Assembly: GCF_019457615.1 (NCBI RefSeq)
Contig: NZ_CP080414.1
Coordinates: 2,912,501-2,976,500 of the forward strand
DNA: 64,000 nucleotides
Source of the DNA: Shewanella zhangzhouensis
Lineage (GTDB): Bacteria > Pseudomonadota > Gammaproteobacteria > Enterobacterales > Shewanellaceae
Direction of reading: 5' to 3'
Shown: positions 35,540 through 44,533 of the stretch, one piece after another
How the letters are laid out: every line of letters starts with the position of its first letter
How positions within the stretch are numbered: position 1 is the stretch's first letter
Position numbers and translations under genes: made by a program
Notes under the pieces: generated by a model
Seen by the model: only the letters and a program-made list of their open reading frames with translations
The model's database searches: none
What the model was told of the DNA's origin: nothing

Positions 35540-36460
35540 TCAGATACTCAGGTGCTTGTTAACCGCAGCGGCCAGTTCGTCGGGATTGAACTTGGCAATA
35601 AAGTCGTTGGCACCCACTTTCTGAACCATCGCCTGATTAAACACACCGCTCAGCGACGTGTGCAAAATCACCTTGATGTCTTTGAGTTTGGGGTCATCAC
35701 GGATTTCGGCGGTCAGGGTATAACCGTCCATTTCCGGCATCTCGATATCGGAGATAATCAGCGGGATCTCGTGAGCCACGTTGGTCATTTCCGCCGAAAT
35801 GGCTTTCAGCTTTTCCAGTGCTTCACGGCCATCTTTTGCCGTGTCAATCTGTAGCTCAAGGGAGGTGAGCGCACGAATGATTTGCTTACGCGCCACCGCA
35901 GAGTCATCAATCACCATGATGTGGAAGTGCTGCCCACGATCAATCGTTAACTGTGCATCTGTGTCTTCACTGATGGCGGTACGGACCGGACTGATTTCAT
36001 CAAGAATTTTTTCAACGTCCAGGATTTCTACCAGCTCTCCATCAATCTCGGTGACCGCTGTTAAATAGGAGTAGCGACCAGCGCCCTGAGGCGGCGGCAT
36101 TATGGCCTCCCAGTTCATGTTGATGATGCGCTCGACTGAATTCACCAAAAAGCCCTGAACACTACGGTTATATTCAGAGATAATAATAAAGCAGTTCTGA
36201 ATGTTCTCTATGGGTTTGCCACCGGTGGCCGCACTGAGGTCAATCACAGAAATGGTGGTACCACGAATATGGGCCACACCGCGCACGAATGGATTGAGCT
36301 TGGGTAATCCTGTCAGGGGTGGGCACTGCAAAACTTCTTTTACTTTAAAGACGTTGATACCGAAGCGCTGACGGCCGTTCAGCTTGAACAGCAGCAGCTC
36401 CAATCGGTTTTGCCCCACCAGTTGGGTACGCTTGTTGACTGACTCAAGAATGCTCGACAT
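35540..36460 (-). CDS. cheV: Chemotaxis coupling protein CheV
   Basis: Fusion of a CheW-like adaptor (about 15-160, linking receptors to the kinase CheA) with a receiver domain (about 175-306). The receiver shows the acidic pocket (IMVIDDSAVARKQI) and the phosphorylation site in IISDIEMPEMDGY. The 306-residue length is normal. It probably starts a short cheV-cheR unit, with 160 bases between the two genes. CheV-flgA is a divergent pair. Confidence 0.96.
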   Translation of the reverse strand: MSSILESVNKRTQLVGQNRLELLLFKLNGRQRFGINVFKVKEVLQCPPLTGLPKLNPFVRGVAHIRGTTISVIDLSAATGGKPIENIQNCFIIISEYNRSVQGFLVNSVERIINMNWEAIMPPPQGAGRYSYLTAVTEIDGELVEILDVEKILDEISPVRTAISEDTDAQLTIDRGQHFHIMVIDDSAVARKQIIRALTSLELQIDTAKDGREALEKLKAISAEMTNVAHEIPLIISDIEMPEMDGYTLTAEIRDDPKLKDIKVILHTSLSGVFNQAMVQKVGANDFIAKFNPDELAAAVNKHLSI

Positions 36461-36663
36461 AAGTTCGCCTTAGTGGTCTTGATGGAATGACGCCCCGATC
36501 ACCTCGGAGCATAGGCATGTAACTTGCTTTTGTTATTGTCACCGACAACCCTTGCCCCAACTTCGTCAAACTTCTGACGGCCCGTCTAAGCGCTTGGACG
36601 AGGTACTTTGGTGCTGAATGAAAGTATAGGTGTAATCTGGCGCCACACGCTAGTCTGTTCATT

Positions 36664-37371
36664 ATGAAAGTAAAGTTAGCACAAGTTTTGGTGATTCTGA
36701 CGTTGCTACCCAAGGTATCAATCGCAGAAGAACCTCATATCCCGAGTATATCGGCCATCGCTTCGGCGGCTGAAGCCGTGGTTATTGAAAAAATTGATGC
36801 ACCGGCGAACGCCAAAATCAACGTACAGGCCCAAAGCCTGGAAAGCCGGGGGAATCTGCCCCGATGTGAAGGACCTGTATCAGCAAGACTTGCCACCGAC
36901 AGACCCATTTCCCGTAACAATACAGTGCGTATAAGCTGTGTCAGCCCGGATCTGGACTATCCTTGGCAGATGTACCTTTCTGTCCGCGCAGAAGTGCTTT
37001 TCCCTGTGGTGGTGGCCAAACGCCCGCTGGGTAATGGCGATTTGCTGGACGCAGAGAGCATCGAAGTCAGATATGTCGACAAAACTCTGCTGCGTGGCCA
37101 ACAGTTTTCGCACTTACAGCCCCTTTATGGATCGCGGGTTAAGCGCCGTATCCCCCAGGACGCCCCCATCTTTGCCGACAACCTGTGTTTTGTATGCAAG
37201 GGAGATGCGGTAGCTATTTACGCAAAATCAGCCAGCTTTGAGATAAAAACCCAGGGCGAGGCCTTGGCCGACGGTAACGAAGGCGATAGGGTTAGGATTA
37301 GAAATATCAACTCAAACAGGGTATTAGAGGCAACTGTCATCGGCGTTGGCGAAGTGGAAGTCAAAATGTAA
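36664..37371 (+). CDS. flgA: P-ring assembly chaperone FlgA
   Basis: Periplasmic chaperone for FlgI. The 235-residue product has a signal peptide (MKVKLAQVLVILTLLPKVSIAE), then an N-terminal part and a C-terminal SAF-type domain (about 110-235, VVAKRPLGNGDLLDAESIEV and a GEALADGNEGDRVRIRN stretch), both FlgA hallmarks. The ribosome binding site is weak. A sigma-70-like pair (TTGGTG, 17 bases, TGTAAT at 36,612-36,640 approximately) lies upstream. Confidence 0.94.
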   Translation: MKVKLAQVLVILTLLPKVSIAEEPHIPSISAIASAAEAVVIEKIDAPANAKINVQAQSLESRGNLPRCEGPVSARLATDRPISRNNTVRISCVSPDLDYPWQMYLSVRAEVLFPVVVAKRPLGNGDLLDAESIEVRYVDKTLLRGQQFSHLQPLYGSRVKRRIPQDAPIFADNLCFVCKGDAVAIYAKSASFEIKTQGEALADGNEGDRVRIRNINSNRVLEATVIGVGEVEVKM

Positions 37372-37378
37372 AATACCC

Positions 37379-37405
37379 TAAAGCTTTGCTGGCTGCGGCC
37401 GATAT
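37379..37405 (+). promoter_or_regulatory. Sigma-28 (FliA) promoter of flgM
   Basis: TAAA, fifteen bases, GCCGATAT: seven of eight -10 bases match the FliA consensus and the spacing is exact. It starts eight bases after the flgA stop, so flgM can be made both by read-through and from its own late promoter. Confidence 0.9.
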
Positions 37406-37445
37406 AAACCTCAAGAAACCCAAATCCGTGACACTGGAGCCCGAA

Positions 37446-37781
37446 ATGGCCATCGAATTACCCAAAAACAATGCCGCGTCCAACCGCGTCGGCAACACCA
37501 GCAGTCCACTGACCAGTGCCCGCACTGCCCAGGCATCGGCAGCACAAACCGCTCAGCCACAGGTACCCCAAAAGGCCGACTCGGTGATGATCACCAGTCA
37601 GGCTCAGCAATTGCAAAGCGTGCAGTCAAAGCTGTCTTCTCTGCCTGAAGTTGACCAAAAGAAAGTGGCCGAAATCAAGCAAGCCATTGCTGAAGGCCGT
37701 TATAAAATTGACCCTGAAAAGCTCGCGGCCAATATCGCCAGCTTTGAAGCAGAATTACAGGAATTAGGCCGAGACGCCTGA
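37446..37781 (+). CDS. flgM: Anti-sigma-28 factor FlgM
   Basis: Binds and silences FliA until the hook is complete, then is exported. The 111 residues start at ATG 37446 (MAIELPKNNAASNRVG) with GGAG seven bases upstream. The N-terminal half is disordered-looking (Ala, Ser, Thr, Gln, Pro) and the C-terminal half carries the sigma-binding FlgM domain (VAEIKQAIAEGRYKIDPEKL). A TTG-initiated longer frame from 37386 is rejected because it begins inside the sigma-28 promoter. Confidence 0.94.
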   Translation: MAIELPKNNAASNRVGNTSSPLTSARTAQASAAQTAQPQVPQKADSVMITSQAQQLQSVQSKLSSLPEVDQKKVAEIKQAIAEGRYKIDPEKLAANIASFEAELQELGRDA

Positions 37782-37807
37782 TTTCCAGCACGGATTGGGA
37801 ACTATCC

Positions 37808-37839
37808 AAAGCCGGCCATTTGATGATGGCCGGCTTTTT
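37808..37839 (+). terminator. Rho-independent terminator between flgM and flgN
   Basis: A 12-bp stem (AAAGCCGGCCAT / ATGGCCGGCTTT) with a six-base loop and five T, 27 bases after the flgM stop. It should reduce transcription into flgN. Confidence 0.9.
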
Positions 37840-37889
37840 GCATTCTTTAATCACTAACCCTGATGTCAATAAAACCGGGATGCAACACC

Positions 37890-38324
37890 ATGGATCACGT
37901 TAATGAACTCAATCAATTGCTCGATGCACAACAGAGCCTGTTGGAGCAACTTCTGGCTGCTATGGCAGCTGAACGTGCAGCCCTGATTGCCCAAAATGCA
38001 TCTGAGCTGATGACCATCGCAGAGCACAAGTCCTCTGCCCTGTTACGACTGAAGCAAAATGATGATGTCATGGCGGCTCATCCCGGTCACAGCCTGCTGA
38101 CAAACGATAACGCCCTGGCGGCCAAGGTAGCATCGGTTCAACACACCCTTGCACGCTGTAAGCAGGAAAACGAAGCCAACGCGCAGCTTATTGAACACAG
38201 CCAGGCAAGCATTAACCGGCTGGCACAGGCGCTGCAGGTAAGTCGCAACGCCAGTTCCCTTACCTACACGGATAAGGGTAAAACATCGACCATCTCTACT
38301 CTGGGTAGCAGCATAGAAGTCTGA
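37890..38324 (+). CDS. flgN: FlgK/FlgL export chaperone FlgN
   Basis: Cytoplasmic chaperone for the junction proteins FlgK and FlgL. The 144-residue product (from ATG 37890, MDHVNELNQLLDAQQSLLEQ) is helical, with FlgN-like LLEQLLAAMAAERAALIAQN at about 14-34. An in-frame ATG at 37863 has no ribosome binding site. It follows flgM, the standard partner. Confidence 0.88.
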   Translation: MDHVNELNQLLDAQQSLLEQLLAAMAAERAALIAQNASELMTIAEHKSSALLRLKQNDDVMAAHPGHSLLTNDNALAAKVASVQHTLARCKQENEANAQLIEHSQASINRLAQALQVSRNASSLTYTDKGKTSTISTLGSSIEV

Positions 38325-38393
38325 CACGCCCGGGGTATAAGCGCTTTATTGCCACCTGCGCCTATGTCGACATAGCCTACAAAACGCCCAATA

Positions 38394-38420
38394 AAAAAGC
38401 CCCATTCTCAGGGGCTTTTT
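38394..38420 (+). terminator. Bidirectional terminator between flgN and flgP
   Basis: AAAAAGCCCC and GGGGCTTTTT around a seven-base loop, lying between the convergent ends of flgN (plus) and flgP (minus). It can serve both. Confidence 0.92.
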
Positions 38421-38452
38421 TACTGCGGCTGCGATTAAGGGGAGTGCCAACC

Positions 38453-38908
38453 TTAAAAGTAAGTCACTTCCTTTACCTTGGAGGGGCGATTCTGCTGCTG
38501 ATAGATATCCCACACGCGCGCAAAATCCAGTTCCAGCTCTGTCACATAATGCTCACCAACAGGATAGGCCTTAACGACTCTGGCGCCGCGGATGACACCA
38601 GATACCGATGCTTTAATGCTGTCACTGCCCATGGCCCAGTCGTTCACGCTGGCGCCGGCACTGATTTTTTGACCGTAAACCTGCTCTGCCAGTTCTCTGT
38701 ATGCCGCAAGCTTTGAGGCCTGCATGGCCATCAGCACCTTTTCGGCCTGGGTCTTCGCAGGTTGGGTTGCCAAAGGCGCATAGCCAATGGCGGTCAGCTT
38801 GGGAAAACTCGCTGGCGCCTCAGTCTCCCACTGCACATAACGGTCATCACTGCTGGCGCACCCGGCTAAAAACACCAGGGTCAAACAGGTGCTAATCCAC
38901 TTTTTCAT
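38453..38908 (-). CDS. flgP: Outer membrane lipoprotein FlgP
   Basis: Vibrio-type motility lipoprotein needed for a stable outer membrane part of the flagellum. The 151 residues have a signal peptide with lipobox LAGC ending at Cys17 and a LPP20-type domain (about 60-140, with a SKLAAYRELAEQVYGQKISA region). Its ATG overlaps the flgO stop by four bases (ATGA), so flgO and flgP form one operon. Confidence 0.92.
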   Translation of the reverse strand: MKKWISTCLTLVFLAGCASSDDRYVQWETEAPASFPKLTAIGYAPLATQPAKTQAEKVLMAMQASKLAAYRELAEQVYGQKISAGASVNDWAMGSDSIKASVSGVIRGARVVKAYPVGEHYVTELELDFARVWDIYQQQNRPSKVKEVTYF

Positions 38909-39537
38909 TTGTCTTCTCCAAGCAGAGTGACCCTGTCCAGCCCCGGCGCTTCATGGCGATATAACAGCCCGTCTTTGGAAACGACTTGCTGGGAGTAACC
39001 CAGGTAATCCCTGAGATCCCCCGGACGACTGAACGACTGAGATGTCGCTACCACACGGTTATTGGCTATGTCGACCAGACGGCTATTTACTGTCATGCCA
39101 TCCCGCCCCAGGCTGTAAGTAGCCACCAGCACATGCTGGGTCTGGGCAGATTCACGCAGCTTTTGCCAATCACGACTCAGCAGCAAGTCCCCTTTGTCTG
39201 TGACTCTCAGGGTTTGGCTGATAGCCGTATCCACCACGTTGAAGTACCGGGCATGCAGCGCGGCCATCATGCCCTGCTGCAACTGGCGGGCAAAACTGCC
39301 ACTTTGAGTCATGTCATCCACGTTTACCGGGGTTGTCACCACGATGGGATCGGTGGATGAAAGCACGTCGTTGGTCAGCAGCAGCTCATTGACTATCTGC
39401 TGTGCCAGAACATTGACTTGCTCCCGTTGTGGGTAGCCGTCTTCCCCATAGGATACACTCTGAGGAACCTTGGGCTGCCCCATCGCAGGCAACCATACAA
39501 AAGCGAGTGCCAGAGCAGTGACCATTCGCACCTTCAT
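38905..39537 (-). CDS. flgO: Flagellar outer membrane protein FlgO
   Basis: FlgO-family protein, 210 residues, with a signal peptide (MKVRMVTALALAFVWLPAMG) and a conserved domain (about 45-190, VNVDDMTQSGSFARQLQQGM, then DLLLSRDWQKLRESAQTQHV). In V. cholerae FlgO and FlgP act together in outer membrane motility functions. It is driven by a sigma-28 promoter at 39,609-39,635. Confidence 0.92.
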   Translation of the reverse strand: MKVRMVTALALAFVWLPAMGQPKVPQSVSYGEDGYPQREQVNVLAQQIVNELLLTNDVLSSTDPIVVTTPVNVDDMTQSGSFARQLQQGMMAALHARYFNVVDTAISQTLRVTDKGDLLLSRDWQKLRESAQTQHVLVATYSLGRDGMTVNSRLVDIANNRVVATSQSFSRPGDLRDYLGYSQQVVSKDGLLYRHEAPGLDRVTLLGEDK

Positions 39538-39608
39538 AGAGACAACTCCATGATTTTATATAAATTAATAAGAAAACCCATCTTCAGACTTTCCACTCCA
39601 TTACACAG

Positions 39609-39635
39609 CTATCGGCACCTGTGGCAATTACTTTA
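39609..39635 (-). promoter_or_regulatory. Sigma-28 (FliA) promoter of flgOP
   Basis: Minus-strand TAAA, fifteen bases, GCCGATAG: seven of eight -10 bases match the consensus and the spacing is exact, about 70 bases before flgO. Confidence 0.88.
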
Positions 39636-39675
39636 CTTTAAAACACCATAATCCCAGCGGATGCCAGGCCTGGGG

Positions 39676-39692
39676 CGGCACGTAACTTGCTT
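39676..39692 (+). promoter_or_regulatory. Sigma-54 promoter of flgT
   Basis: CGGCACGTAACTTGCTT has -24 GG and -12 GC ten bases apart with GGCACG and TTGC intact. It lies about 130 bases before flgT and faces away from the flgOP promoter. Confidence 0.85.
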
Positions 39693-39823
39693 AGTCCGTA
39701 TCATGACAGAACCATCCGGTATCCAGCATGCACCGCGGCGGCACTAAAATGGCTTGCAGGCCCTGTGCCAAAGACACCAATGGATGGAACCCTCAACCCT
39801 TTGAGATGTGGCAGGACAGGCAT

Positions 39824-40999
39824 ATGGGATTGATAAAATCCGCCCTCGTTTTCAGCGCGCTCCTTATGAGCATTCAGGCACAAGCCGACTGGGTGACCGC
39901 CCAGGGCGAGGCCGTTATCGTCAATGGTAACGTCACCAAAGCTCGCGCAGAAGCCATTGAGCAGGCCGTCAGCTATGCCAGCCTGCAAGCCGGTGTCAGC
40001 ATTGAATCCTCACAGCAGATGGTCGATGGTCATCTTACCGATACCAGCACCCGTCTGATGCAACAGCTGATGACTGGGCCCGTACAGCTCATCAGTGAGC
40101 AGATTGAAAACAACCGCTTACGAGTGCAACTGCGCGTCGAATTGATGGAAGCGCCTCAAAATCAGTGTCAGAGCACCCACCTGAAAGCAGCGATACTATT
40201 GCCCGAAGCCGCCGTGAGTCACCGCAGCCAATTGGCGCAGGGTCAGATAAATAACCTTGGGGAAGCCGTATCCCGGCAGCTCGCCCGACGACTGGACAGT
40301 ACCTCAGGTGCGGCCTTTGCCAACCTGCGGCCCGGCGCGCGTCTTGATGTGGACGCAAGGCAACTTGCCGCCCCCGGCTATCGTTTGCCGGGGTACCTTG
40401 CCATGGCAAGCGATAGCCAATACGTTTTGGTCCCCCAAATTACTGATGTCTCCACCGAGCCCGCGCAAAGTAGCTACTTCGGCCTGGTCACAGACGCCCC
40501 CGAGCGCCAGTTTGCCCTTACCCTCACCCTGTTCCAGGGGATCAGCGGCGAAATTATCTGGCGTGACGAGTTCACAACCTCTGCTCCCTGGGAGTTCGAA
40601 CGCACGGAGCAGGTGTCCCCAACCCATGACAGGTTCTGGCGCTCAGCCTATGGCATGGCGGTAGATAAACTGCTGGTGCAGGCGGTAAAGGAACTCGACA
40701 AGGCACTGTTTTGCCGCCCTGTACTGGGGCAAATTGTTGCCAGGCAGGGGCAAACTTTGATCCTGAATCTGGGACGTCGCCATGGCATTAAGGTCGGGGA
40801 TGAACTCGCCGTGGTGCTGGCAAAACACATTCCAGACAGGCTGAACGACACCCGCGCCACCGGGAACAACACCAAAACAAACATCAGCATAACCCAGGTA
40901 ACTGAAGACAGTGCCCGCGCCGAGCTCTCTGGTCTGGGCAGCGTGGATAATATTCAGGTCAGCGATATTGCGATAAAAACCGGGCAGAACAAGAATTAA
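39824..40999 (+). CDS. flgT: Flagellar H-ring protein FlgT
   Basis: Periplasmic protein that builds the H-ring around the LP-ring in Vibrio and relatives and helps stator assembly. The 391-residue product starts at ATG 39824 (MGLIKSALVFSALLMSIQAQA signal peptide) after AGGACAGG. Family stretches are DWVTAQGEAVIVNGNVTKAR (about 22-42) and a C-terminal SH3-like part (about 300-385). An in-frame Met at 39728 lies too far upstream and lacks a ribosome binding site. Confidence 0.92.
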   Translation: MGLIKSALVFSALLMSIQAQADWVTAQGEAVIVNGNVTKARAEAIEQAVSYASLQAGVSIESSQQMVDGHLTDTSTRLMQQLMTGPVQLISEQIENNRLRVQLRVELMEAPQNQCQSTHLKAAILLPEAAVSHRSQLAQGQINNLGEAVSRQLARRLDSTSGAAFANLRPGARLDVDARQLAAPGYRLPGYLAMASDSQYVLVPQITDVSTEPAQSSYFGLVTDAPERQFALTLTLFQGISGEIIWRDEFTTSAPWEFERTEQVSPTHDRFWRSAYGMAVDKLLVQAVKELDKALFCRPVLGQIVARQGQTLILNLGRRHGIKVGDELAVVLAKHIPDRLNDTRATGNNTKTNISITQVTEDSARAELSGLGSVDNIQVSDIAIKTGQNKN

Positions 41000-41039
41000 C
41001 CAGTTAAATATCAAGACTTTTAATCAAAGACAAAATAGG

Positions 41040-41045
41040 TATAAT
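41040..41045 (+). promoter_or_regulatory. -10 box of tRNA-Arg promoter
   Basis: A perfect TATAAT lies nine bases before the tRNA gene. The -35 region is poor, so only the -10 is called. Confidence 0.55.
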
Positions 41046-41053
41046 CAGCGGGT

Positions 41054-41129
<76 letters not shown>

Positions 41130-41653
41130 TTCACTTGTGCTTGTGAATGCTTGCACAAGTTTCAAGCTTGTCGTTCAGTTCCTCTTTTTCTGCCAATTTT
41201 TGTGTTTCTGTTGCCGCTACAGTATCTGTATTGATCGGCTGTGCCGCTTATGTGCCGCCACCGTGGCAATCTCTTGTTTCAACTGCAACTTCCGGCATCT
41301 GATGCCATTAATCCCCGCGTGGCGGCCAGAGGCCTTCGGGGAACGCTTGCGAGATGAAACTGTTCATCTCGCAGTCTGACGACACGCTTATCCCCCTGCC
41401 GTGGGTGCCGTGCATGGATGCACCAATGTCGCGATCGCATGGATACGAATGAGCGCCCCTTGGCACATCCACTTAGGTGACGCGCAGCGAGTACATCCAT
41501 GTAAGCTCGACGACAGCATCCATGCTGTAGAAGTTCACTTCAGGGGATATGCTTCGGAATAGCCTTGCGGCTCAGTCAGGCATGTGAATAATCGCCAAAA
41601 TGCAGTGACTAACGTTCAGCTTGGTTGGCCGCTACACTGGCTAAGCAATCAAC
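41130..41653. other. Palindrome-rich stretch without a convincing gene
   Basis: This 524-base gap holds a perfect 11-bp inverted repeat with a four-base loop (41,348-41,373, TGCGAGATGAA) and several quasi-palindromes built on CATCCATG or CATGGATG: 41,411-41,422, 41,492-41,503 and 41,513-41,528, plus a half copy at about 41,437. Short open frames of 73-80 codons cross it but show no recognisable domain. It looks like a repeat element or its remains. Confidence 0.5.
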
Positions 41654-43294
41654 CTATACCTTGAATACCGCAATCAACTGCTCCATCTGCCGAGAGTCTT
41701 CGGCAATCCTGTCGCTGGTGTGGCCGACGGTTTCGCTCTTGGACTGATTGTCCAGGGAGATGTCGTTGATCCGGGTGATGTTCTGATTCAACTCGGCAAT
41801 CACCGCACTCTGTTCGTCGGTCGCCGTTGCTATTTGCAGATTCATATCGTTTATCTGACCTATGGCCTGCTTAATCAGCCCCAGGGCATCCATCACCTGA
41901 GCCGTTTCATCCACCGTGTTATCCGATTGCTGGCGCGCTCTTGCAACCGACGCATTGACCTTGTCGACGGCGCCACGAATGGCCTCAATGATGGCATTGA
42001 TTTCCTGGGTGGACTGCTGGGTACGGCTCGCCAGCGTTCTAACTTCATCCGCTACCACGGCAAAGCCCCGCCCAGCCTCACCGGCGCGGGCAGCCTCAAT
42101 GGCGGCATTGAGAGCCAATAAATTCGTCTGCTCGGCGATGCCCACAATCACATCGAGAATTTGACCGATTTCACCCGAGCTGACCTTGAGGGCCTTGGCA
42201 ATCTCAGAGGTCTCTTCCAGCTCGCTCGAAAGCTGCCGGACATTACCCATGGCATGGGTGACCACCAAATTGGTACTGTCGGCCTGGGCGTCGGCATCTT
42301 TTGCCGATTGCGCCGCAAGCTGAGCATTCGCCGCCACCTCACTGGCAGTGGCCGACATTTGATTGATGGCGGCTGCCACACTCTGGGTTTCCTGTTGCAT
42401 GCTGTTTGTGGCATGGGCCGCTTCGTGGGCGACATTCGACAGCGAGGCCGACAGCTGACGGCTGTGGTCGACCGAGTCGCGCACCGAGCTGACCAATGAC
42501 TGGATGCGGCCAACAAAGGCATTAAAGTATACCGACACCTGTGATAACTCATCACGGCCGCGCTCTTCCAGCCGCAGCGTCAGGTTGGCTTCGCCTTCGG
42601 CAATGTTTTTAAAAGCCATAAGGGTTCGCTGCAGGGGCTCGGTCACGCTGCGACTTATCATCAGCAGCAGTGCCAGCACCGGTCCCCACACCAACAAAAA
42701 TACCAGTAAGTATTGCCAGGCAAACTCCTGTTTCTGGGCCGCAATGTCATCCACATAAATACCTGTTCCCACAATCCAGTTCCACTCATTAAAGCGCTTT
42801 ACCACACTCATCTTTGGACTGGGGGCATCGGCGTCGGGCTTATTCCACATGTAATTGACCAATGCAGAATCACTGTTTTGAGTGAGGCGGATCATTTCGG
42901 CAAACAGCTTTACCCCGTTGGGGTCGGCCATACCCAGCACGCTGGTATCCACCAGTTTTTTAGCGAAGGGGTGCTGGATCAGCATTCCTTGCCGGTCGAT
43001 GGTGAAGTAGTACTCTTTTCCTGAGTATCTGAGGCTATCGAGGGCAGCCAATGCCTTTGTCTTGGCATCAGCTTCACTGAGCTCTCCGGACTGAGCCTTG
43101 TCCTGATAATCCTTGATGATGCTGATGGCGATATCTGTCAGCGCATTCAACCGCGCTTCTTTTTCCTGTACCAACACCGAATCCATGTTGCGTAGCGCAA
43201 ACACAAACATCAGCAGGGTCGCAACCAATGACAACAGCAGCATCGCCCAAATTCGGCGTGAAATATTGTAATTTCTCAGATAGTTGCCAAGCAT
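41654..43294 (-). CDS. Methyl-accepting chemotaxis protein with Cache domain
   Basis: Chemoreceptor of 546 residues from ATG 43294 (MLGNYLRNYNISRRIW), five bases after GAGG. It has two membrane segments (about 15-37 and 190-212), a periplasmic single-Cache domain between them (about 40-185, with a YYFTIDRQGMLIQHPFAKK stretch), a HAMP region (about 212-265) and the signalling domain with the hairpin EQTNLLALNAAIEAARAGE around 390. No class I Trp-rich C-terminal pentapeptide is present, so methylation depends on free CheR such as the one encoded here. I find no sigma-28 element upstream. Confidence 0.95.
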   Translation of the reverse strand: MLGNYLRNYNISRRIWAMLLLSLVATLLMFVFALRNMDSVLVQEKEARLNALTDIAISIIKDYQDKAQSGELSEADAKTKALAALDSLRYSGKEYYFTIDRQGMLIQHPFAKKLVDTSVLGMADPNGVKLFAEMIRLTQNSDSALVNYMWNKPDADAPSPKMSVVKRFNEWNWIVGTGIYVDDIAAQKQEFAWQYLLVFLLVWGPVLALLLMISRSVTEPLQRTLMAFKNIAEGEANLTLRLEERGRDELSQVSVYFNAFVGRIQSLVSSVRDSVDHSRQLSASLSNVAHEAAHATNSMQQETQSVAAAINQMSATASEVAANAQLAAQSAKDADAQADSTNLVVTHAMGNVRQLSSELEETSEIAKALKVSSGEIGQILDVIVGIAEQTNLLALNAAIEAARAGEAGRGFAVVADEVRTLASRTQQSTQEINAIIEAIRGAVDKVNASVARARQQSDNTVDETAQVMDALGLIKQAIGQINDMNLQIATATDEQSAVIAELNQNITRINDISLDNQSKSETVGHTSDRIAEDSRQMEQLIAVFKV

Positions 43295-44533
43295 AAGCAC
43301 CTCGGTATTCGACAACATTGTTGGGTGTTTTTAACGGGGAAAAGAGCCGCGTTGTGTCAATATGCTCTCTTTAGTACGAACACCCTCAAACGCCCTACAA
43401 ACGCTAAGTCAAGACGCGGATAACCGACAAACAGTCAAAACCGGCCACTGTGCCACGGTCATGCAGACGCCCTGTTAATTTAAACTATAGTATGGGCTGA
43501 GGACTCGACTAAAAACTGCACTTTAGTCGATGGTAAGCCCACTTAAATAATGGAATTCAAAGAAAAGTATTAGCGAAAATGTGCCTGCAGCGCCAGTGAG
43601 GACAGAAAACGATAGTTATCAAAGAAAAAGAAATTTGTGATAGTAAGACAATATCGGACACGTTCCCAGCCTTGAACCGGTCTCTCATTATGGTATTGAT
43701 GGGAAAGCAGGTTAATTGTCCTAGTGCATCAGGTATTCACTGAGGCCCCATATTGCCTAATGCAACGGCTACCCGCTGTGGTGTCACGCGGCAGAACAAC
43801 TTTTCCATTTGTGAACCATCCCAACCGCTTTCACGGCGATTTATGCGCCTCGTAATACAGCAGCGCCAAACCACCAATGGAGGAGTTGGCGACTTTACTT
43901 CCATCCTCGCGCTGTAGAAAAACCAGACAAAAAGCTTCTGCCTTTAATCCCAAAGATCGTATTAAACTCATTATCCGCAGTCTCAGTGTTAGGTCTGTTA
44001 GACTTTGCACTGCCAACTGTTTGCAACACCGGAAATCATTCATTGACTCAGAATGCGCCAACCGCTGCCCACTCATGTAATGGGGATCACCACCCCATGA
44101 TTGAGACCCGTTGGACGCAATTATCCTACCCACTCAGCTGGGGATGCCACGAAGTTCAACAGTCACTGACTTTTAGGTGTGATAGTCAGGGCAATTTCTT
44201 TAGTCTTCTAACCGTCTCACCACTCCTGAGACATCAATGGGCTTGTAAAATTGAGCAGCCTTGTTCGAGCAGTAAACTCATGAACTGAAGCCTAAACTGC
44301 GCAGTGCAGAAACAATGTTTCTGGCTATGGTCTTAAATTTGTAAGATCAAAGAACTCCCTTCGCTCGCTTTTAGGGCTATTTCTTTTATTCCATTTGTTC
44401 TTGTACGCCAGAAAAACTGAGTAAATATCTATCACCATGGGTTCTTTTATTTTAATTGAGTGCATAACACTGGAGCAAAAGCAAATGGCAGATCATGCAC
44501 TAAATTCAGCTTTATTAAGTATCGCCCCTTCGA
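43295..44533. other. 1.2-kb gene-poor region between receptor and pse cluster
   Basis: No open frame here looks like a real gene; the longest is about 100 codons on the minus strand (43,831-44,133) with an odd composition and no known motif. A 17-bp palindrome CAGAAACA-A-TGTTTCTG lies at 44,307-44,323. The sequence is locally more AT-rich than the flagellar genes. It may be a worn junction next to the pse island. Confidence 0.45.

Noticed and set aside
37386..37445. Upstream TTG extension of flgM
   Set aside because: It begins inside the sigma-28 promoter and lacks a ribosome binding site; ATG 37446 has GGAG at the right distance.
41279..41500. 73-codon minus-strand frame in the palindrome region
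   Set aside because: It follows the repeat structure and shows no known domain.
43831..44133. 100-codon minus-strand frame in the gene-poor gap
   Set aside because: No domain, signal or ribosome binding site that I can see; kept only as part of the gap description.
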